A stretch of 64,000 nucleotides of DNA from Haemophilus seminalis (GTDB taxonomy: Bacteria; Pseudomonadota; Gammaproteobacteria; Enterobacterales; Pasteurellaceae): the NCBI RefSeq assembly GCF_006384255.1, contig NZ_VCED01000001.1, forward strand, positions 362,152 to 426,151, in the 5' to 3' direction. How positions within the stretch are numbered: the first letter of the stretch is position 1; each line of letters starts with the position of its first letter. The notes below the pieces were generated by a model. That model saw nothing but the letters and a program-made list of their open reading frames with translations. It did not search any database and had not been told where the DNA came from. The position numbers were made by a program, and so were the translations under genes. Below are positions 1 to 7,138 of the stretch, piece by piece.

Positions 1-408
1 ATCGCGCCAATCTTCAAGCCATTCAGAAAATTCACGCTGATCACATTTTTTACCTTGGAAATCACATAGTGCTTTAAATGCCGATGTTTTTTCCATATTT
101 AAAAGTGCGCGATGGTTGGCGTGAAGAGGTTGTTTGAGAGAGCCAATATCAAAGACAATTTCTGCACCAAGATTTTTTTCGTCAATAAAACATTGAGCAT
201 TTTCTTGCTGATACTGTGCGGCATAAGCAGTAAAACTATCAAAGTTATATGTTGAAAATACGGCACGAAATTGATTGCGGAATTGATTTTGTGATTCCAA
301 TGAATGGATTTTCATATCACTTGGCAGGATAGCGATTGGATAATCGCTTTTTCCTACGTGAACACTAGATAAAACAAGTTCTTTAAGTTGTTGTAAATTT
401 TCGTTCAT
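1..408 (-). CDS. DUF2303 family phage protein (3' end outside window)
   Basis: I translated the minus strand from the ATG at 406-408; it stays open to the window edge (136 codons, N-terminus MNENLQQLKELVLSS). The text resembles DUF2303 (YfdQ-like) proteins, which sit in early leftward operons of temperate phages near recombination genes; their function is not known. It lies 9 bp downstream of the next gene in the leftward operon and has an AGGAGCTTTAA ribosome-binding site. The family call is from recognition, not a search; the C-terminus is not visible. Confidence 0.7.
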   Translation of the reverse strand, partial: MNENLQQLKELVLSSVHVGKSDYPIAILPSDMKIHSLESQNQFRNQFRAVFSTYNFDSFTAYAAQYQQENAQCFIDEKNLGAEIVFDIGSLKQPLHANHRALLNMEKTSAFKALCDFQGKKCDQREFSEWLEDWRD

Positions 409-417
409 TTAAAGCTC

Positions 418-762
418 CTATGCTGCTTTTACAATTTTTAAAGTGCCATTTGGTGTTGGCTCTGGTTTTTCAGGCGTTGCACAAAGTGCACCACCTTTAT
501 GTACGTACATTGGTGTCGCAGTAGTATCCTCTTCGGAAGATTTCCCGCGTTTTGTAGGTTTGATATAGCTTAGCTTGTGTTGAATTTGAACAGATGGATT
601 ATCGCTATCCATTCTCTTTAATGTAAATTCAACCTTCACTGTGCCTTGCTTGTCATTATTTAAAACACCCAATGCAACCTCTGAAAGAGCTGTGGCGAGC
701 TTATTTTCAAAGATCCCTGCGTCAAGCTCTTCAAGAAACTCGTGTACGTTTGTTTTTGCCAT
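418..762 (-). CDS. small conserved phage protein of the early leftward operon
   Basis: A 114-residue soluble protein beginning MAKTNVHEFLEELD and ending in a Pro/Lys-rich tail. A GGAGAAA ribosome-binding site precedes the ATG. It is followed closely by the DUF2303 gene, so the two are probably co-transcribed from PL near 1.4 kb. No domain or catalytic motif is recognised. Proteins of this type are usual partners of DUF2303 genes in Pasteurellaceae prophages; function unknown. Confidence 0.6.
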   Translation of the reverse strand: MAKTNVHEFLEELDAGIFENKLATALSEVALGVLNNDKQGTVKVEFTLKRMDSDNPSVQIQHKLSYIKPTKRGKSSEEDTTATPMYVHKGGALCATPEKPEPTPNGTLKIVKAA

Positions 763-1126
763 TTTTATTTCTCCTATTTAAATAAGTGTTGTAATGGTTT
801 TACCATTTCAAAGCACACTTGATATTGATGTCTTAACTTCAAATATGCTTTGAAATAAACCAGTCCGTGGGCTTGTTCGCCATTTCCCCGACTGAACTCG
901 TATCCTCTAAGGGATTGCTTAAAGATATAAACAGCGCTGCCATTGACCTGCCAACCACATCTCTTCGGTTAAACACGCAGTACAGTTTTCTGCTCTGGGG
1001 TTACTCGACTTTAATCAGCCGATAATTTATATCCCGCACGAGACCAAGTTTTTAAAGAGCATTGCCTTTCGGCTTGGTTGTAAAACCTTTATTCAAGCCC
1101 TCACCAAAAGGGCTTAGTAAAGATTC
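763..1126 (-). ncRNA. structured leader / possible antitermination (nut-like) region of the leftward operon
   Basis: A 364-bp gene-free stretch between two leftward genes. Read on the minus strand it holds a boxA-like TGCTCTTTAAAAA (1049-1061) inside an ACCAAG...CTTGGT inverted repeat (1043-1048 and 1073-1078), a CAGTC-GGGG...CCC-GACTG hairpin around 862-897, and a long hairpin with arms TTTCAAAGCA (807-816) and TGCTTTGAAA (846-855). An AAGCCCT/AGGGCTT hairpin (1096-1113) follows the upstream gene without a T run. boxA is the NusB/S10 element of processive antitermination. That this is a nut-type leader or a processed RNA is inference; no boxB is evident. Confidence 0.4.
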
Positions 1127-1357
1127 TTATTGTTTTGTTAGTTGTTCCGCTCTTACTGGAGACCAGTAACAATCTTTGTTTAAGTAAACAAATCTTCCGC
1201 CTGAAATATCTTCTTTCTTTTCAAACCCGATAACCTCGAATGGCCCAAATTTGATTCCAAAGTCGTTTTTATAAATAACTCGGTCGCCAACTTTTAAATC
1301 GCACTCAATCGGTGCGACTGAGTTAAGCTGTTTTTTAAAGTTTTGAAGATTTGTCAT
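1127..1357 (-). CDS. small hypothetical phage protein, first gene of the PL operon
   Basis: 76 residues starting MTNLQNFKKQLNS. I chose this ATG over one 28 codons upstream because AAGGAGCC lies immediately before it and the longer version would start upstream of the predicted transcription start. The core (KVGDRVIYKNDFG...FEVIGFE) looks like a small SH3-like beta-barrel, as in many phage accessory proteins, but I do not recognise the family. The PL promoter and its operators lie directly upstream. Confidence 0.6.
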   Translation of the reverse strand: MTNLQNFKKQLNSVAPIECDLKVGDRVIYKNDFGIKFGPFEVIGFEKKEDISGGRFVYLNKDCYWSPVRAEQLTKQ

Positions 1358-1397
1358 TTTTAGGCTCCTTGTTTGTGTATCTCGTTTTGATGGGATT

Positions 1398-1426
1398 ATT
1401 ATGTACTTATGGTTCATTATAGTCAA
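1398..1426 (-). promoter_or_regulatory. early leftward promoter PL
   Basis: On the minus strand TTGACT (1421-1426), a 17-bp spacer and CATAAT (1398-1403) form a good sigma-70 promoter, with transcription starting near 1391, about 35 bp before the first leftward ORF. Operator site A (1401-1417) lies in the spacer and over the -10, so repressor bound there should block it. Confidence 0.7.
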
Positions 1427-1470
1427 GAACAAAAAGTACATATTTTTAATAAAATGTACTTTTTGTTCAT
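1401..1470. promoter_or_regulatory. left operator cluster OL (three 17-bp repressor sites)
   Basis: Three sites fit the dyad WTGWAC-N5-GTWCAW: A at 1401-1417 (ATGTACTTATGGTTCAT), B at 1425-1441 in reverse orientation with two end mismatches, and C at 1454-1470 (ATGTACTTTTTGTTCAT). Matching sites lie at PR (3.5-3.6 kb), so this is the left operator of the CI-type repressor encoded between them, in the lambda arrangement. Confidence 0.75.
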
Positions 1471-1665
1471 ATTTGATTGATTTACAAAGAAATAAATTTT
1501 TGAAAATTGAGTTTAATTGCTTATTTTTTAATCAGTTAAAAAGTAAAGTTTGTGTTTTGTGGTGTGTTTTTGAGATTTTTGCGATGCTGATCGCAAATTT
1601 TGGTAGCGATAGTTGGTTTAAATTGAGGTTGGTTTATTATGCCTCTGCCGATAAGGAGGGCAATT

Positions 1666-1833
1666 ATGAAAAAAGAGTTTAAAAAATGGCTAATCTCGCT
1701 GAATTGTGAAGGGATTAATAGATTAGGGATTGATGAGATAGTGTCGCGCGTAGATGATGAATTGAGGATTGTACGCGCTAATGAGCAGGAGAGGATTGTG
1801 CTAGAGGAGTTGATTGCGGAGTTTAAATGTTAA
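1666..1833 (+). CDS. small hypothetical protein
   Basis: 55 residues starting MKKEFKKWLISLNCEG, rich in charged residues and predicted helical. The ATG at 1666 is chosen because AAGGAGG lies 7 bp before it; an in-frame ATG at 1639 lacks such a site. It runs rightward between the OL cluster and a bidirectional terminator and is convergent with the DinD-like gene. Family and function are not recognised. Confidence 0.5.
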   Translation: MKKEFKKWLISLNCEGINRLGIDEIVSRVDDELRIVRANEQERIVLEELIAEFKC

Positions 1834-1837
1834 TAAA

Positions 1838-1858
1838 AAACCGCCAGTTAGGCGGTTT
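1838..1858. terminator. bidirectional terminator between convergent genes
   Basis: Stem AACCGCC / GGCGGTT with loop AGTTA. The flanking A6 and T-rich tracts let it end both the small rightward gene (stop at 1833) and the leftward DinD-like gene (stop at 1876). Confidence 0.75.
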
Positions 1859-1875
1859 ATTTGTCAAATAGAGGA

Positions 1876-2721
1876 TTATTTTTTCTTGCTGTCGTGCTTT
1901 GTCAGTGCTTTATGTGTTTTCTTTATACTTGTCTGTATTTTGTTAATTTTTTCTTGGGAAAGAGCGAGATCTTCAGGTGCTGTTCCGGTATTTGAGATCA
2001 TGACATTACGAACAGAGCGACCAACGGTTTCAGCCGCATTTTCTAAATTCTTTTGACCTTTAATATTTTGATTTCTTATTTTGGCTTCTGTTTGTGTTAC
2101 GCGGAATATATTCGCTGCGAGCTCCTCATTATCCATGAAATCAAGCAGTGATGCGTTGTTATCAAGTAGCCCTTTTTTGTTTTTTAAATTTTTAATATTC
2201 ATATTGTACATCCCTCTATACCCAGCATTTTGGAAGAAAGCATAGTTCTCCACGCCGTGTTTGTGGGCAATATGGCTCAGGCTTTTTTCTCTATCTGAAA
2301 TGTCACCACGTAAGTAAACTCGATCCACTTCTTCGGCGCTTTGGCAAAGTGTGTGAATTTCATCTGCCAGTTTAGCGAAATATGCTTGGGCTGCAGCAAC
2401 CTTCGGATTACTTATATTTCCATTCATAACCGTTAAATAACAAGCAAATCGAGTCATTTTAAAGTCAGATGGTGTGTTCGGCGATTGCGTCTGAATGAAG
2501 TTGTCTGCAATTGGAATATTTAAGTTATTACATACAGCATAAGCCTTATTCATGGCTTTTAAAATTGCCTGCATGTCGTTATACCCTAACATCATAGCAA
2601 GATCAGAAGCATACCAGTATGTAATTCCGTTTTGTTTCGCAAAATCGTCAAATGAAAGAGATGTTCCCTCCTCAAATACGAGCGCTAATTGAGTCATGTT
2701 ATTTCCAAATTTTTGTGTCAT
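1876..2721 (-). CDS. DinD-like BRO-N domain protein
   Basis: 281 residues. The N-terminal ~110 residues read as a BRO-N/antirepressor-type domain (YWYASDLAMMLGYNDMQ...). The following segment with EKSLSHIAHKHGVENYAFFQNAGYRGMYNM matches in style the E. coli DNA-damage-inducible protein D (about 274 aa), followed by a Lys-rich tail. AAGGA before the ATG at 2721 supports the start; a second ATG eight codons in is also possible. DinD family members counteract RecA activity; a role here in modulating the SOS/RecA signal that induces the prophage is inference. No LexA box is obvious upstream. Confidence 0.75.
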   Translation of the reverse strand: MTQKFGNNMTQLALVFEEGTSLSFDDFAKQNGITYWYASDLAMMLGYNDMQAILKAMNKAYAVCNNLNIPIADNFIQTQSPNTPSDFKMTRFACYLTVMNGNISNPKVAAAQAYFAKLADEIHTLCQSAEEVDRVYLRGDISDREKSLSHIAHKHGVENYAFFQNAGYRGMYNMNIKNLKNKKGLLDNNASLLDFMDNEELAANIFRVTQTEAKIRNQNIKGQKNLENAAETVGRSVRNVMISNTGTAPEDLALSQEKINKIQTSIKKTHKALTKHDSKKK

Positions 2722-2839
2722 ATTGATTCCTTATTGTATGATTTCTTGAGCATGTAAAGTCAAGTAATTTTTTAGTTATCGCTAAATTAATTATGGTAGA
2801 TTAGCCAATTTTTTCAGGTTTTCTTGATCGGCATTTTAA

Positions 2840-3505
2840 TTACAAAACTTCAACTCTTTCTCTTGCCACACCAATAATGCGGATTTCTTGGTTAAGTGAG
2901 CTTAATGTTGGAAACATTGGATTAAGCGGGACAAGCTCAAAGTGCGGTATGCCTTCTGCTGTTCTTGTACCGAGCTCTTTGTATTGTTTAAATGTCGCCT
3001 CATTGTTGCCATTGATTGCGGCCACAAATTTTCCTGGGGTTGGTGCAATATCAGGATCGATTAAAACCAGATCGCCCTCATTAAAACGCGGGAGCATAGA
3101 TTTCCCTTCAATTCGTAAATAAAAGGAGTTTTCAGAGGCTATGACTGTACTTGGGATCATCTCGTAACCGTCAAATCCCTCAAGCGATCTAATATCAGTC
3201 CATAGTCCTGCTTGGATTGGACTTAGCAAAGGGTAGGATATTTGCTTTTCGATTTTCTCAATAGAGGCATTCTTATCGCCATAAGTTAGCCATTCTTTTG
3301 TTACGCCCAAAAAATCAGCCAATACATAAATATTTGCTTGAGTTGGCAATGTCTCCGCATTGAACCATTTACTCACTGCTTTTGGCGTAATTTTCAGTAT
3401 ATCTGCAATAACTTTTCCCCTGCCTTTTTCTGGCAAGTTCTTTCTTTTGCACGCAATGTCTAGCCGTGCGGCAAAGTCCTGTTTAATTTTTTCTTCTGTA
3501 ATCAT
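2840..3505 (-). CDS. CI/LexA-type prophage repressor (HTH + S24 peptidase)
   Basis: 221 residues from the chosen ATG at 3505, which has AAAGGTG upstream; the ATG at 3532 has no site and overlaps the operator. Residues ~1-70 form an XRE-like helix-turn-helix (GKVIADILKITPKAVSKWF). Residues ~120-215 form an S24 peptidase domain with the Ser in FYLRIEGKSMLPRFNEGD and the Lys in NNEATFKQYKE expected for the Ser-Lys dyad. It should hold PL and PR off and self-cleave when RecA is activated. Its own promoter (PRM) and a downstream operator suggest autoregulation. Confidence 0.9.
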   Translation of the reverse strand: MITEEKIKQDFAARLDIACKRKNLPEKGRGKVIADILKITPKAVSKWFNAETLPTQANIYVLADFLGVTKEWLTYGDKNASIEKIEKQISYPLLSPIQAGLWTDIRSLEGFDGYEMIPSTVIASENSFYLRIEGKSMLPRFNEGDLVLIDPDIAPTPGKFVAAINGNNEATFKQYKELGTRTAEGIPHFELVPLNPMFPTLSSLNQEIRIIGVARERVEVL

Positions 3506-3515
3506 TTTTTCACCT

Positions 3516-3532
3516 TTGAACCAACGGTTCAA
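3516..3532. promoter_or_regulatory. operator within the repressor leader
   Basis: TTGAACCAACGGTTCAA is a perfect 7-bp inverted repeat with a 3-bp centre and fits the WTGWAC-N5-GTWCAW consensus of the other sites. It lies between the PRM -10 and the repressor ribosome-binding site, suited to negative autoregulation. Confidence 0.75.
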
Positions 3533-3559
3533 TTATAAATAAAACTTGAAGTACTTTCA
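3532..3559 (-). promoter_or_regulatory. repressor maintenance promoter PRM
   Basis: On the minus strand a TATAAT -10 (3532-3537) is preceded, 17 bp upstream, by a weak CTGAAA -35. A strong -10 with a poor -35, back to back with PR, is typical of activator-assisted repressor promoters. Confidence 0.5.
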
Positions 3560-3589
3560 GTTCTAAATTAAAATGTACTCAAAGTTCAT
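3546..3589 (+). promoter_or_regulatory. early rightward promoter PR with operators OR
   Basis: TTGAAG (3546-3551), a 17-bp spacer and TAAAAT (3569-3574) form PR, starting near 3581 just before the Cro-like gene. Site D at 3573-3589 (ATGTACTCAAAGTTCAT) covers the -10 and start; a weaker site E at 3549-3565 fills the spacer. Confidence 0.7.
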
Positions 3590-3604
3590 TTAAAGAGATT
3601 ATAT

Positions 3605-3844
3605 ATGGAAAACTTAAAACATATTATTGACTCTTTGGGTGCAGCTAAAGTGGCCGATTTATGCGGACTTTCTGTCCGAGCTGTTTATAAATGGCGCACA
3701 TCAAATTCTTTACCACGAACTGAATATACAGGCGAGACAAGATATTCCGAGATTCTATCTCAAGCCTTGGAAGGTTCTGTCTCTGCGGAAGAAATTCGAC
3801 ACTTTAGCAAACCTATTAAGTCAGGCTCTGCGATTATCGCATGA
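3605..3844 (+). CDS. Cro-like / YdaS-type DNA-binding protein
   Basis: 79 residues. A short helix-turn-helix (GAAKVADLCGLSVRAVYKWR) occupies the first 35 residues. Position as first gene of the PR transcript and divergence from the repressor mark it as the Cro equivalent, expected to bind the same operators and favour lytic growth. The 5' leader is only about 24 nt. Confidence 0.8.
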   Translation: MENLKHIIDSLGAAKVADLCGLSVRAVYKWRTSNSLPRTEYTGETRYSEILSQALEGSVSAEEIRHFSKPIKSGSAIIA

Positions 3845-3898
3845 CTGTAATTTACCAACACCAATTGAAAAGAAAACCATAAAAATAAGGCAAAAATT

Positions 3899-4339
3899 AT
3901 GGCAATGAAGAAAGTCATTATGGAAATGATTGAAAAGATACCTGGCGGCAAAAGTGCGGTTGCAGGGTTTCTTGGATTTTCAGAGGCAGAGCTGAACAAT
4001 CGTCTTTATCAGACGAAAGGGCAACGTTTTAAAAACGAAGAATTAATCGCATTGCAGCTTGAGTATGGCTGTACTGATTTTATCGAGGAGCTTTGCCGAA
4101 GTGCTGGCGGCCATTTTGTACCGGTACCAGTCGCAGGCGAATTGGACTCAGTAGAAATCTCAACTTTACAACTGCGTGAACTGTCCGCTCGTGGATTGTT
4201 GTTTGAGGAGTTAGAAAAAGCGCTGGCAGATGGCGAAATCACAACCGATGAAGAAGACGTGATCCGCAAATTATTAAACAAGCATTTAGCAGCAACACAA
4301 CACTCAATCGAGTGCGTGATCTCGCTAAATAAACGGTAA
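3899..4339 (+). CDS. YmfL-family regulator (CII position)
   Basis: 146 residues. The N-terminus (MAMKKVIMEMIEKIPGGKSAVAGFLGFSEAELNN, of which residues 13-31 are most telling) matches the YmfL family of the e14 prophage, with a predicted helix-turn-helix followed by an acidic helical region. It occupies the place of lambda CII between cro and replication genes, so a role in the lysis-lysogeny choice is inferred. AAGG precedes the start. A USS core lies inside the gene. Confidence 0.75.
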   Translation: MAMKKVIMEMIEKIPGGKSAVAGFLGFSEAELNNRLYQTKGQRFKNEELIALQLEYGCTDFIEELCRSAGGHFVPVPVAGELDSVEISTLQLRELSARGLLFEELEKALADGEITTDEEDVIRKLLNKHLAATQHSIECVISLNKR

Positions 4340-4345
4340 TAAAAA

Positions 4346-4366
4346 ACCACGGCGGCAACCGTGGCT
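4346..4366 (+). terminator. hairpin after the YmfL-like gene
   Basis: CCACGG / CCGTGG stem with a CGGCAA loop directly after the stop codon. There is no clear T run, so it may pause or attenuate transcription rather than terminate it. Confidence 0.35.
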
Positions 4367-4394
4367 AATTAATAAAGTGTTAAACGAGGTGATT

Positions 4395-5114
4395 ATGGCA
4401 AATCTAATTCAGATTAGCAATAGCAAAATCAACAATTCCGAAGTTAAAACGGTAAATGCGAGAGAATTACATTCATTCTTGGAAGTCTCAACGAGATTTT
4501 CAGACTGGATCCAAAGACGAATCTCAGAATATGAATTCGTTGAAAATCAAGACTTTGTAGTTTTACTCAAAAATGAGAAAAACCATGTAGGGGGTCGCCC
4601 TCAGAAAGAAGTTCACATTTCCATTGATATGGCAAAAGAACTATCAATGGTTGAGCGCAACGAAAAAGGAAAACAAGCCAGACAATATTTTATTGAGATG
4701 GAAAAAGTGGCGAAATCCACTGATCCTATGATGCTATTAAACGACCCAGTTTACTTGCGTGGCGCGCTTGCAACGTATTCCGAAAGGGTGATCGAGCTTA
4801 CCCCAAAGGCGGAGGCGTTTGATCGTTTAGCAACCGCAACAGAAGGCGCAATGAATCTCACTAATGCTGCAAAACACTTACAAATGCAACCAAGAGCATT
4901 CACCCAATTTTTATTTGCTCATGGTTGGATTTATAAGCGCACTGTTGGATCCGCTTGGATTGCTTATCAAGACAAATTGCAGCGCGGTTATTTAGAGCAT
5001 AAAGCACACCCTGTCACACAACCTGACGGCACGGAAAAAATCTACCCTCAAGTATTAGTAACTGCAAAGGGATTGGCAAAATTATCCACGATGTTAAATA
5101 AGGCGGTGGCATGA
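4395..5114 (+). CDS. phage antirepressor (AntA/AntB N-domain + KilAC C-domain)
   Basis: 239 residues from the ATG at 4395, preceded by GAGGTG; the ATG at 4377 has no site. Residues ~15-105 are an AntA/AntB-type domain (VNARELHSFLEV...FSDWIQRRI... DMAKELSMVERN). Residues ~125-239 are a KilAC/ANT domain (MNLTNAAKHLQMQPRAFTQF...RTVGSAWIAYQDK). Antirepressors inactivate repressors. This prophage encodes a second, unrelated one at 30.8 kb. Its stop overlaps the O-like start (ATGA), suggesting translational coupling. Confidence 0.85.
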   Translation: MANLIQISNSKINNSEVKTVNARELHSFLEVSTRFSDWIQRRISEYEFVENQDFVVLLKNEKNHVGGRPQKEVHISIDMAKELSMVERNEKGKQARQYFIEMEKVAKSTDPMMLLNDPVYLRGALATYSERVIELTPKAEAFDRLATATEGAMNLTNAAKHLQMQPRAFTQFLFAHGWIYKRTVGSAWIAYQDKLQRGYLEHKAHPVTQPDGTEKIYPQVLVTAKGLAKLSTMLNKAVA

Positions 5115-5911
5115 GTAACGAATCTAAATTTATTCCTAATTTTTTACAGGTGCCAAATGCTGTTATTGATGAGCTACTGCCTGATTTAACCGGGGCGGAA
5201 TTGAAGTGTTACTTGGTTGTCATCAGAAAAACCAAAGGCTGGAATAAAGAAAGCGACAATATCTCAATCAGTCAGTTTATGAAAGCAACTGGACTAAGCA
5301 ATAGTGCAGTGATTAAAGCCTGTGAATCACTTGTTAAATATGGCTTGTTAATTAAACAAAATGGCGCAAGAAACACTGGCGTTTATGCGGTAAATTCTTA
5401 CTCAAAAACCACCTGTGAAGAAAGTTCACAAGTCACCTGTGAAAAAAGTTCACCTGTGAAAAAAGTTCACAGCACCTGTGAAGAAAGTTCACAAGTCACC
5501 TGTGAAAAAAGTTCACACACAATAAACAATATTAAAAACACTATACAAAATACAAATAAAAAAACTACGCAAAAAAATTCGCTCGATTTGCTTGCTGAAT
5601 TCGGAATCGTTGGTCAGCTTGCCGATGACTTCATCACTCACCGCAAATCCAAAAAAGCGACCATCACCGAAACTGCGCTCAATGGGTATAAGCGCGAAGC
5701 TGACAAAGCTGGGATAACGCTGGAGGAAGCAATCGCAATCGCCATTGAAAGAGATTGGCGCGGATTTAATGCGAGCTGGAATTGGCGCGGTGACAGCATA
5801 GCAACGGCTACAAACACCCGAAAAACAAGCACTTTTGCCGATGACGGTTCTTGGGCTGTTGGCAGAAAATTAAATATCGATCCTGAACTCATTCCAGAGG
5901 AGTTGAGATGA
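5111..5911 (+). CDS. phage replication protein O-like (origin binding)
   Basis: 266 residues. Residues ~8-100 form a winged-helix replication-protein-O domain (FLQVPNAVIDELLPDLTGAE...NISISQFMKATGLSNSAVIKACESL). A low-complexity segment of Thr-Cys-Glu-Glu/Lys-Ser-Ser repeats (~residues 101-136) is encoded by the origin iterons. The C-terminal half would interact with the helicase-recruiting P protein. It overlaps antirepressor upstream and P downstream by 4 bp. Assignment rests on the domain, the iterons within the gene and the O-P gene order. Confidence 0.85.
   Translation: MSNESKFIPNFLQVPNAVIDELLPDLTGAELKCYLVVIRKTKGWNKESDNISISQFMKATGLSNSAVIKACESLVKYGLLIKQNGARNTGVYAVNSYSKTTCEESSQVTCEKSSPVKKVHSTCEESSQVTCEKSSHTINNIKNTIQNTNKKTTQKNSLDLLAEFGIVGQLADDFITHRKSKKATITETALNGYKREADKAGITLEEAIAIAIERDWRGFNASWNWRGDSIATATNTRKTSTFADDGSWAVGRKLNIDPELIPEELR
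5411..5580. repeat. phage replication origin: five iterons plus AT-rich region inside the O-like gene
   Basis: Five copies of the 19-bp unit ACCTGTGAARAAAGTTCAC start at 5411, 5435, 5452, 5474 and 5498; copies 2 and 3 overlap by two bases. Each unit is a dyad (GTGAA-N5-TTCAC). A strongly A/T-rich tract follows (5517-5580). Iterons plus an AT-rich unwinding element within the initiator gene is the lambda origin layout. Confidence 0.85.
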
Positions 5912-6543
5912 AAAACGTAATTCCAATGGATCCAGCAAAAAGTACGGTCACAAAGTCTAGTATTCCCAGCAACGCCGTTCGCTTAATTGACCGGATGTTT
6001 GTGCGATTGAAATCCATCTTTCCAGCATGGAAACAGGCGTTTGCTAGTGAAGTTGAGTATAACGAGACTAAGCAAGTATGGCTCGAAGAGCTATTCAAAG
6101 CTGGCGTAGTTGAACCGATGAAATTAAAACACGGACTTGATTTAGCAGCAAAATCGACCAGTCCATTTTTCCCAAGTGTAGGGCAATTTATTGCTTGGTG
6201 CGAGTTTGAAAGTTATCACGAATTAGGCTTACCAACACTAGAAGAACTTGAGCAACGACTTAAAAAATACTTTGGTTATGCGAAAGAGCCTCACAATTTT
6301 AATTTTCGCTCCCCAGCCGAATATTGGTTGCTTTCTGAACTTTACCGAAATTACAGCAAGAAGAAATGGGAAGATTGTCAAAAAGCAATGCCACGTATTT
6401 TGGCTCAAGCCGTTGTAAAAGTGCGGTCTGGGGATGAATTTGAGCCTATTCCAATAGCGATTGAAGAAAAAACCAAAGTTATCGATAGACAGGTAGCAAT
6501 TCAAGGCGTAGCTAGATTAAAAACGATTATGGGGGGGAATTAA
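5908..6543 (+). CDS. phage replication protein P-like (helicase loader)
   Basis: 211 residues, resembling the lambda P family (RLIDRMFVRLKSIFPAWKQAF...KHGLDLAAKSTSPFFPSVGQFIAWC). Such proteins bring host DnaB helicase to the O-bound origin. The start overlaps the O stop by 4 bp. The C-terminal ~70 residues are more divergent, with Lys-rich helices. Confidence 0.85.
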   Translation: MKNVIPMDPAKSTVTKSSIPSNAVRLIDRMFVRLKSIFPAWKQAFASEVEYNETKQVWLEELFKAGVVEPMKLKHGLDLAAKSTSPFFPSVGQFIAWCEFESYHELGLPTLEELEQRLKKYFGYAKEPHNFNFRSPAEYWLLSELYRNYSKKKWEDCQKAMPRILAQAVVKVRSGDEFEPIPIAIEEKTKVIDRQVAIQGVARLKTIMGGN

Positions 6544-7134
6544 ATGTCTGAACAACAATTTGATAAAGATACATGGCAAACACCACACTATGTTTTTGAA
6601 TGGCTATCTCAACGTTTCGGATGGTTCGATCTTGATGGTTGCGCAACAGCAAACAACGCCTTGACATGTCACTATATCGGCGAACCTAACTCAGATAATG
6701 ATGAGCATCAATCAATCGCAGATGACTTTCTAATGCCGATTGAGCAAATGTTAGATGTATTGTTGGACGAAGTCGCAGAACGTTGTTCGGCTCCGTTAAG
6801 AATCTATGTGAACCCGCCTTATTCTAACGTTACACCATATCTACAACGCGCAAAAGAATTATGTGATGCCGGTTATTTAGTCGTGATGTTACTCAACAAT
6901 GATAAATCTACTCAATGGTATCAAAACCACATTCAAGGCGTGGCGAATGAAGTGATTGATATCACAGGTGGTCGAATTGCATTTATCAACCCTGTAACAG
7001 GAAAAGAAATCAAAGGGAATAGCAAAGGACAAATGGTCGTAGTCTTTGATCCGACAATGGAAGACTTTGTCACACGTTCAATTAGCCTTGATTTTATTAA
7101 AAAGGTTGGTGGATATATCCACGTGGAGAAATAG
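6544..7134 (+). CDS. phage DNA N6-adenine methyltransferase (Dam family)
   Basis: 196 residues. The N-terminus DTWQTPHYVFEWLSQRFGWFDLDGCAT holds the substrate/AdoMet pocket of the phage Dam family, and YVNPPYSN (~residues 96-102) is the D/N-PPY catalytic motif of amino-methyltransferases. ITGGRIAFINP and GNSKGQMVVVF follow as in the family. The start directly abuts the P stop, with a G6 tract as ribosome-binding site. Probable role: methylating phage DNA against host restriction or for regulation (inference). Confidence 0.85.
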   Translation: MSEQQFDKDTWQTPHYVFEWLSQRFGWFDLDGCATANNALTCHYIGEPNSDNDEHQSIADDFLMPIEQMLDVLLDEVAERCSAPLRIYVNPPYSNVTPYLQRAKELCDAGYLVVMLLNNDKSTQWYQNHIQGVANEVIDITGGRIAFINPVTGKEIKGNSKGQMVVVFDPTMEDFVTRSISLDFIKKVGGYIHVEK

Positions 7135-7138
7135 GTCA

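Noticed and set aside
1401..1682. 93-codon rightward ORF over the OL operators
   Set aside because: It covers PL and its operators and is driven by A/T-rich sequence; the ORF starting at 1666 with a good ribosome-binding site is the better gene.
3627..3908. Alternative-frame ORF overlapping the Cro-like gene
   Set aside because: Shadow of the Cro-like frame, without ribosome-binding site or helix-turn-helix.
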